From JBDTZF01 sp040005265 (GTDB lineage Bacteria; Verrucomicrobiota; Verrucomicrobiia; Chthoniobacterales; UBA10450), in the NCBI GenBank assembly GCA_040005265.1, contig JBDTZF010000120.1:1-7938 (forward strand): a DNA stretch of 7,938 bases, in the 5' to 3' direction. Below, piece by piece: positions 5,237 through 7,938 of the stretch. Each line of letters starts with the position of its first letter. Within the stretch, counting starts at the first letter, position 1. The notes beneath the pieces were generated by a model, which searched no databases, was not told the DNA's origin, and saw only the letters and a list, made by a program, of their open reading frames with translations. The translations under genes were made by a program, and so were the position numbers.

Positions 5237-7276
5237 TTAGCCCGCGCCTTGCGGCACCACTTCTTTTAATGATTTCACGTTCTCGGGGGCGGTATCCAGG
5301 TGAACAGTGGCCGGGCCTTCCCGCGGAATGTTTCTCGCTGCGCTGAACGATTTTCCTTTAAACACGCCCTCCAAAATTTCTCTTATTCGGAACGTCAGGC
5401 CGTCGGTCTTGGTGAAGCTCTCGATCTTCGGTTCGCAGTACCGGGCCCTCAGGATCGTGGCCAGCTGACCGAATCCGTAAACGCCCTGGTCGTTCATCTC
5501 GACGGTGACGATGCGTTTGAAGTTCTTGAAGATTTTCTCAAGGCCGTTCGGCAACGGATGGATATGGCGAAGGTGCAGTGCACCCATTTCTTCTCCCTGT
5601 TCGCGACCGAGTTTCACGGCGTCGTGGACTGGACCGTAGGTCGATCCCCAGCCAACCAGGAGGGTGTCGCCGCTCTGATCGCCGTAAACTTCTGGTACCG
5701 GAATCTCTTCGGCCAGTTTGCGTAATTTATTACGACGTTTGGCCGTCATGGCCATGTGCATCTTCGGGCTGCCGGTGGGATGTCCCATCTCGTCGTGCTC
5801 GAGCCCGGACATCAACGGATATTTCCCATCGAGGATCCGCGTGCCCGGTGGCACGTGCTGCGTGATTTGATCGATCGGATACGGCTTGAATGTTGCCCGC
5901 GGGGTCAGGTTCGGTTTCGGGTCGATCATCAGCTTGGAAAGATCCGGTTCGTCGAACGCCTCGATGCGGGTGGCGAGTGAGGTATCGCTCAAGATGAATA
6001 CCGGCGTGCTGTATTTTCGCGCGATCCGGGCGGCTTCGATGGCGATATAAAAGCAATCTTCCACCGTCGCAGCGGCGAGCACGACCCGCGGACTGTCACC
6101 GTGTCCGCCATAAATCGCCTGGTGCAGATCGCTCTGCTCGACGTTGGTAGGCAACCCGGTGCTCGGGCCGCCCCGTTGAATATTACAAATGATGAGCGGC
6201 ATCTCCGCCATCGACGCCCAGCCGATCGCTTCGGTCTTGAGCGAAATTCCCGGGCCGGCGCTGCCGGTAATGGCGAGATATCCGGAGTAAGACATTCCGA
6301 GCGCCAATGAGACTGCGCCGAGTTCGTCCTCGGCCTGCACAAAAATTCCGCCGTATTTCGGCAGCTCGGTCCGGAGGATTTCCATGATCGACGACCAGGG
6401 CGTGATCGGATAACCGGCACCGTAGCGCACACCGGCGGCGATCAAGCCGTAAGCGATTGCCTGGTTGCCATCCATTGTGATCTGGGCGGGCGCGCCCGGT
6501 TTTTTAACGACCTTCTCGAATTGATATTGGTTAGTCAGCACTTTGCCGACCGGATAGGCGTACCCGGCGGTAAACGCCATGATCGCGGTGTTGACGATGC
6601 TTTGGTCTTTGCCGGCGAACCGTTCGGTGATCAGTTTTTGCAGTTTCTCGACATCGAGATTGAAAATCTTCGAGATCAGCCCGAGCACGAAAATGTTTTT
6701 GCCTTTGTCTTTGGCGGTGCCGCCGAGCGCTTCCACGGTGAGCCCGGTAATGGGGACGCCGACGTACACGAAACGTTTGTCGTCGAGGTTCGGTTCGACA
6801 TTGTCGGAATCGTAAAGGAGCACACCGCCCTCTTTGAGAAACTCGATGTTGTCCTGATAACTGTGCTGATAAAATGCGACGAGAAAATCGGCTTCATCGC
6901 CGGACGAGAGCACTTCGCCGGTACCCATCCGGACTTGGAAAAGTGAAGGGCCACCGGAAATGGTTGCCGGGATGGTCATATAGGTCATGACGTCCTGGTC
7001 GCTGCGCCCAGCCAAACGGGCGAGAAAAGCGCCGGCGGACTGAATGCCATCCTGGGAATTGCCGGCCAGGCGGATTACGGCGTCATTAATGTTTTCCGGG
7101 CGAAGATCGGCTCTTTCAGGGCCCGGTGCAGCGGGTCCGTCCGTGGGCGGACCGGACTGGCCGTTTGGGGGCGCAATAAGGTTCGACCCTGCCTTGGCCA
7201 GGGCTGCATTCGGGGTGCTAGGATTTTCGTTCACGCGGGATAGAACTGTAACAAAATTGCGGCTCGAATCCAGCAT
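5237..7276 (-). CDS. korA: 2-oxoacid:ferredoxin oxidoreductase, fused gamma-alpha subunit
   Basis: The large subunit that pairs with KorB; the 2-oxoacid and CoA sites form at the interface. It has 679 residues. The gamma domain comes first (about 66-235), with VIRLAGNSQDGIQSAG (68-83) in place of the usual glycine-rich loop, as in mycobacterial-type KorA (AG.S.DG). Then comes the pyrimidine-binding alpha domain (about 268-440) with GAGYPITP (286-293, T292 being the conserved substrate-side Thr) and GPSTGLPTNVEQSDL (370-384). The C-terminal alpha domain starts near TLLVGWGSTYGPV (538-550) and contains HPLPNGLEK. Residues 1-60 are a Pro/Gly/Ala-rich, low-complexity extension before the first conserved strand. 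The start could be ATG 7276 or, 14 codons later, GTG 7234-7232; neither has a good ribosome site. KorB follows after an unusual 275-bp repeat spacer, and the gene is divergent from the beta-propeller gene. The enzyme type is sure; 2-oxoglutarate as substrate is inferred. Confidence 0.94.
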   Translation of the reverse strand: MLDSSRNFVTVLSRVNENPSTPNAALAKAGSNLIAPPNGQSGPPTDGPAAPGPERADLRPENINDAVIRLAGNSQDGIQSAGAFLARLAGRSDQDVMTYMTIPATISGGPSLFQVRMGTGEVLSSGDEADFLVAFYQHSYQDNIEFLKEGGVLLYDSDNVEPNLDDKRFVYVGVPITGLTVEALGGTAKDKGKNIFVLGLISKIFNLDVEKLQKLITERFAGKDQSIVNTAIMAFTAGYAYPVGKVLTNQYQFEKVVKKPGAPAQITMDGNQAIAYGLIAAGVRYGAGYPITPWSSIMEILRTELPKYGGIFVQAEDELGAVSLALGMSYSGYLAITGSAGPGISLKTEAIGWASMAEMPLIICNIQRGGPSTGLPTNVEQSDLHQAIYGGHGDSPRVVLAAATVEDCFYIAIEAARIARKYSTPVFILSDTSLATRIEAFDEPDLSKLMIDPKPNLTPRATFKPYPIDQITQHVPPGTRILDGKYPLMSGLEHDEMGHPTGSPKMHMAMTAKRRNKLRKLAEEIPVPEVYGDQSGDTLLVGWGSTYGPVHDAVKLGREQGEEMGALHLRHIHPLPNGLEKIFKNFKRIVTVEMNDQGVYGFGQLATILRARYCEPKIESFTKTDGLTFRIREILEGVFKGKSFSAARNIPREGPATVHLDTAPENVKSLKEVVPQGAG

Positions 7277-7314
7277 GCATTATTCCAACGGGGGGATGAA
7301 GAAAACGGTCCGAA

Positions 7315-7381
7315 GGTGTGGTGGCGGGCGTGTCGCCCGCAATTAACTTAGCCTTGCGGCCGACACGGCCGCCTCTACACC
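7315..7381. repeat. REP-pair-like element: two inverted palindromic units
   Basis: The left arm (7315-7340) and the right arm (7356-7381) are 26-bp inverted repeats of each other at 22 of 26 positions, with a 15-bp AT-rich spacer (7341-7355). Each arm holds its own perfect 7-bp stem with a 3-nt loop: GCGGGCG-TGT-CGCCCGC (7324-7340) and GCGGCCG-ACA-CGGCCGC (7356-7372). Two of the four differences between the arms are the two halves of one stem pair, so pairing is kept. This is the architecture of REP doublets (BIME/REPIN), which in other bacteria are spread by RAYT transposases acting in trans. No RAYT gene is in the window. Confidence 0.8.
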
Positions 7382-7426
7382 GTTTCGCGGGGTCGTCGAT
7401 CATGATTATGAGCAGGAATGATTCGT

Positions 7427-7458
7427 CGGTGGATCGGCCGCTCCGTCGGGCGATGTTA
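7427..7458 (-). repeat. Dispersed repeat family C, copy 3 (inverted)
   Basis: On the minus strand the inner 28 bases (7455 back to 7428) match copy 2 exactly; over 32 bases there are two differences. It forms the left end of the possible miniature element at 7428-7562. Confidence 0.92.
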
Positions 7459-7562
7459 ATTCTACTCGGCTTCGCCAACATTATTAATGCTTCGGCGCAC
7501 CATCTAATACTGTCCGCTTTGCGGATATTGTTAACATCGAGCAAGGGACTGCTCGATCCACC
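7428..7562. mobile_element. Possible 135-bp miniature element with short terminal inverted repeats
   Basis: GGTGGATCG (7428-7436) and CGATCCACC (7554-7562) are perfect 9-bp inverted ends, with patchy similarity continuing inward. The inside holds two hairpins, TCCGC-TTT-GCGGA (7513-7525) and ATCGAGCA-AGGGAC-TGCTCGAT (7536-7557). I see no target-site duplication, and copies 1 and 2 of family C preserve only one end. It may therefore be a miniature element, a pair of related repeats in opposite orientation, or chance. Confidence 0.35.
7536..7557. repeat. Perfect 8-bp stem hairpin ATCGAGCA / TGCTCGAT
   Basis: ATCGAGCA (7536-7543) and TGCTCGAT (7550-7557) pair perfectly around AGGGAC. The hairpin lies 22 bp before the beta-propeller start codon, so it would be in that gene's leader if transcription starts further upstream. 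No T-run follows. Confidence 0.75.
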
Positions 7563-7579
7563 TGTGCGATATTCCCAAC

Positions 7580-7938
7580 ATGAAAGCTTTGCTATACGCG
7601 CTTGTTTTGTTGCCGGTGGTTGCTGCGGCGGAAGATGTTTACAAATTCATAAACGAAATCCCGATCGGCGGTGAAGGCGGCTGGGATATTCTCACTGTCG
7701 ATTCACCGGCGCATCGCCTTTACCTGTCGCACGCGACGAAGGTCGTCGTGGTCGATCTCGAGAAGAATGCCGTAGCCGGCGAGATCGGCGATATGCCGGG
7801 CGTTCATGGATTCGTCGTCGCGGCAAATGTGGACCGCGGATTTTCTTCAAATGGCAAGGAAGCGAAAAGCAGCGTTGTCGATCTAAAGACACTCAAAACG
7901 ACTTCGAAGATTCCGACAGGCGAGAATCCGGATGCGCT
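7580..7938 (+). CDS. Secreted YVTN/YncE-like beta-propeller protein, N-terminal part (3' end outside window)
   Basis: An open frame runs from ATG 7580 to the right edge without a stop (119 codons plus two bases). The protein begins MKALLYALVLLPVVAAA, a clean signal peptide with likely cleavage before EDVYKF, so it acts in the periplasm or outside. The mature part (IGGEGGWDILTVDSPAHRLY, then LSHATKVVVVDLEKNAVAGEI, then KSSVVDLKTLKTTSKIPTGENPDA) has the repeating beta-strand pattern of YVTN/YncE-type propellers: WD.L.VD...RLY.SH...V.VVDL, then the next blade. Family members are often annotated as 40-residue YVTN beta-propeller or YncE-like proteins, and their ligands are mostly unknown. The gene is divergent from korA, with no Shine-Dalgarno sequence visible before the ATG. 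The family call rests on the first two blades only. Confidence 0.88.
   Translation, partial: MKALLYALVLLPVVAAAEDVYKFINEIPIGGEGGWDILTVDSPAHRLYLSHATKVVVVDLEKNAVAGEIGDMPGVHGFVVAANVDRGFSSNGKEAKSSVVDLKTLKTTSKIPTGENPDA

Larger units (their letters stand above)
7277..7579. other. Divergent intergenic gap with palindromic repeats
   Basis: This 303-bp gap lies between the divergent korA and beta-propeller genes and should contain both promoters. I could not pick out a convincing -35/-10 pair on either strand. Most of it is repeat DNA: an inverted pair of palindromic units (7315-7381), family C copy 3 (7427-7458) and two further hairpins (7513-7525, 7536-7557). Open frames across it are repeat-derived and do not look like genes. 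Confidence 0.8.

Noticed and set aside
7408..7413. CATAAT-like -10 box for korA on the minus strand
   Set aside because: No acceptable -35 element at a 16-18 bp spacing; a single hexamer is not enough to call a promoter.
7218..7674. Two open frames of about 110 residues across the korA/beta-propeller gap
   Set aside because: They consist mostly of repeat DNA, overlap the start of korA or the signal peptide of the propeller gene, and show no domain. The DRPLRRAM peptide is just the translated family C repeat.

Overview
The window looks like a piece of a chromosome from a moderately high-GC, free-living bacterium. The best guess is a soil verrucomicrobium (Chthoniobacterales-like) or a close relative. 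This rests on the style of the intergenic repeats (CCACGGATTGACACAGATT-type, GTTGAGA-type and TTGGTGATTGGG-type runs, and a CCCTCGACTTCGCTCGGGATGAC block), on the lack of clear Shine-Dalgarno sequences before most genes, and on an oxygen-tolerant-type KorAB enzyme. There is no rRNA or other marker gene, so the assignment is an inference.

Layout, left to right. (1) 1-1254, plus strand: the C-terminal half of a SNF2-family helicase, cut by the left edge. (2) 1255-1638: a gene-free gap packed with repeats and hairpins. (3) A leftward gene row, given here in transcription order: korA (7276-5237, fused gamma-alpha subunit of a 2-oxoacid:ferredoxin oxidoreductase), a 275-bp repeat-filled gap, korB (4961-4014, TPP-binding beta subunit), an antitoxin gene whose GTG start overlaps the korB stop, a ParE/RelE-type toxin gene overlapping the antitoxin by 19 bp, and after 22 bp a secreted DUF885 peptidase-like gene (3501-1639). 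(4) 7277-7579: a divergent intergenic gap with a REP-pair-like double hairpin and a possible small miniature element. (5) 7580 to the right edge, plus strand: the start of a secreted YVTN/YncE-like beta-propeller protein, cut by the edge.

How the genes relate. KorA and KorB together should form a CoA-acylating 2-oxoacid oxidoreductase, most likely 2-oxoglutarate to succinyl-CoA with reduction of ferredoxin. The toxin-antitoxin pair and the DUF885 gene have no evident metabolic link to it, but they are arranged as if read from the same transcript. The most distinctive content is not a new protein system but the non-coding DNA. All three gaps longer than 200 bp carry members of several dispersed repeat families. 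They include a 28-32-nt repeat present once in each gap and an inverted pair of palindromic units at 7315-7381 with a compensatory base-pair change, the hallmark of a REP/REPIN-type element.
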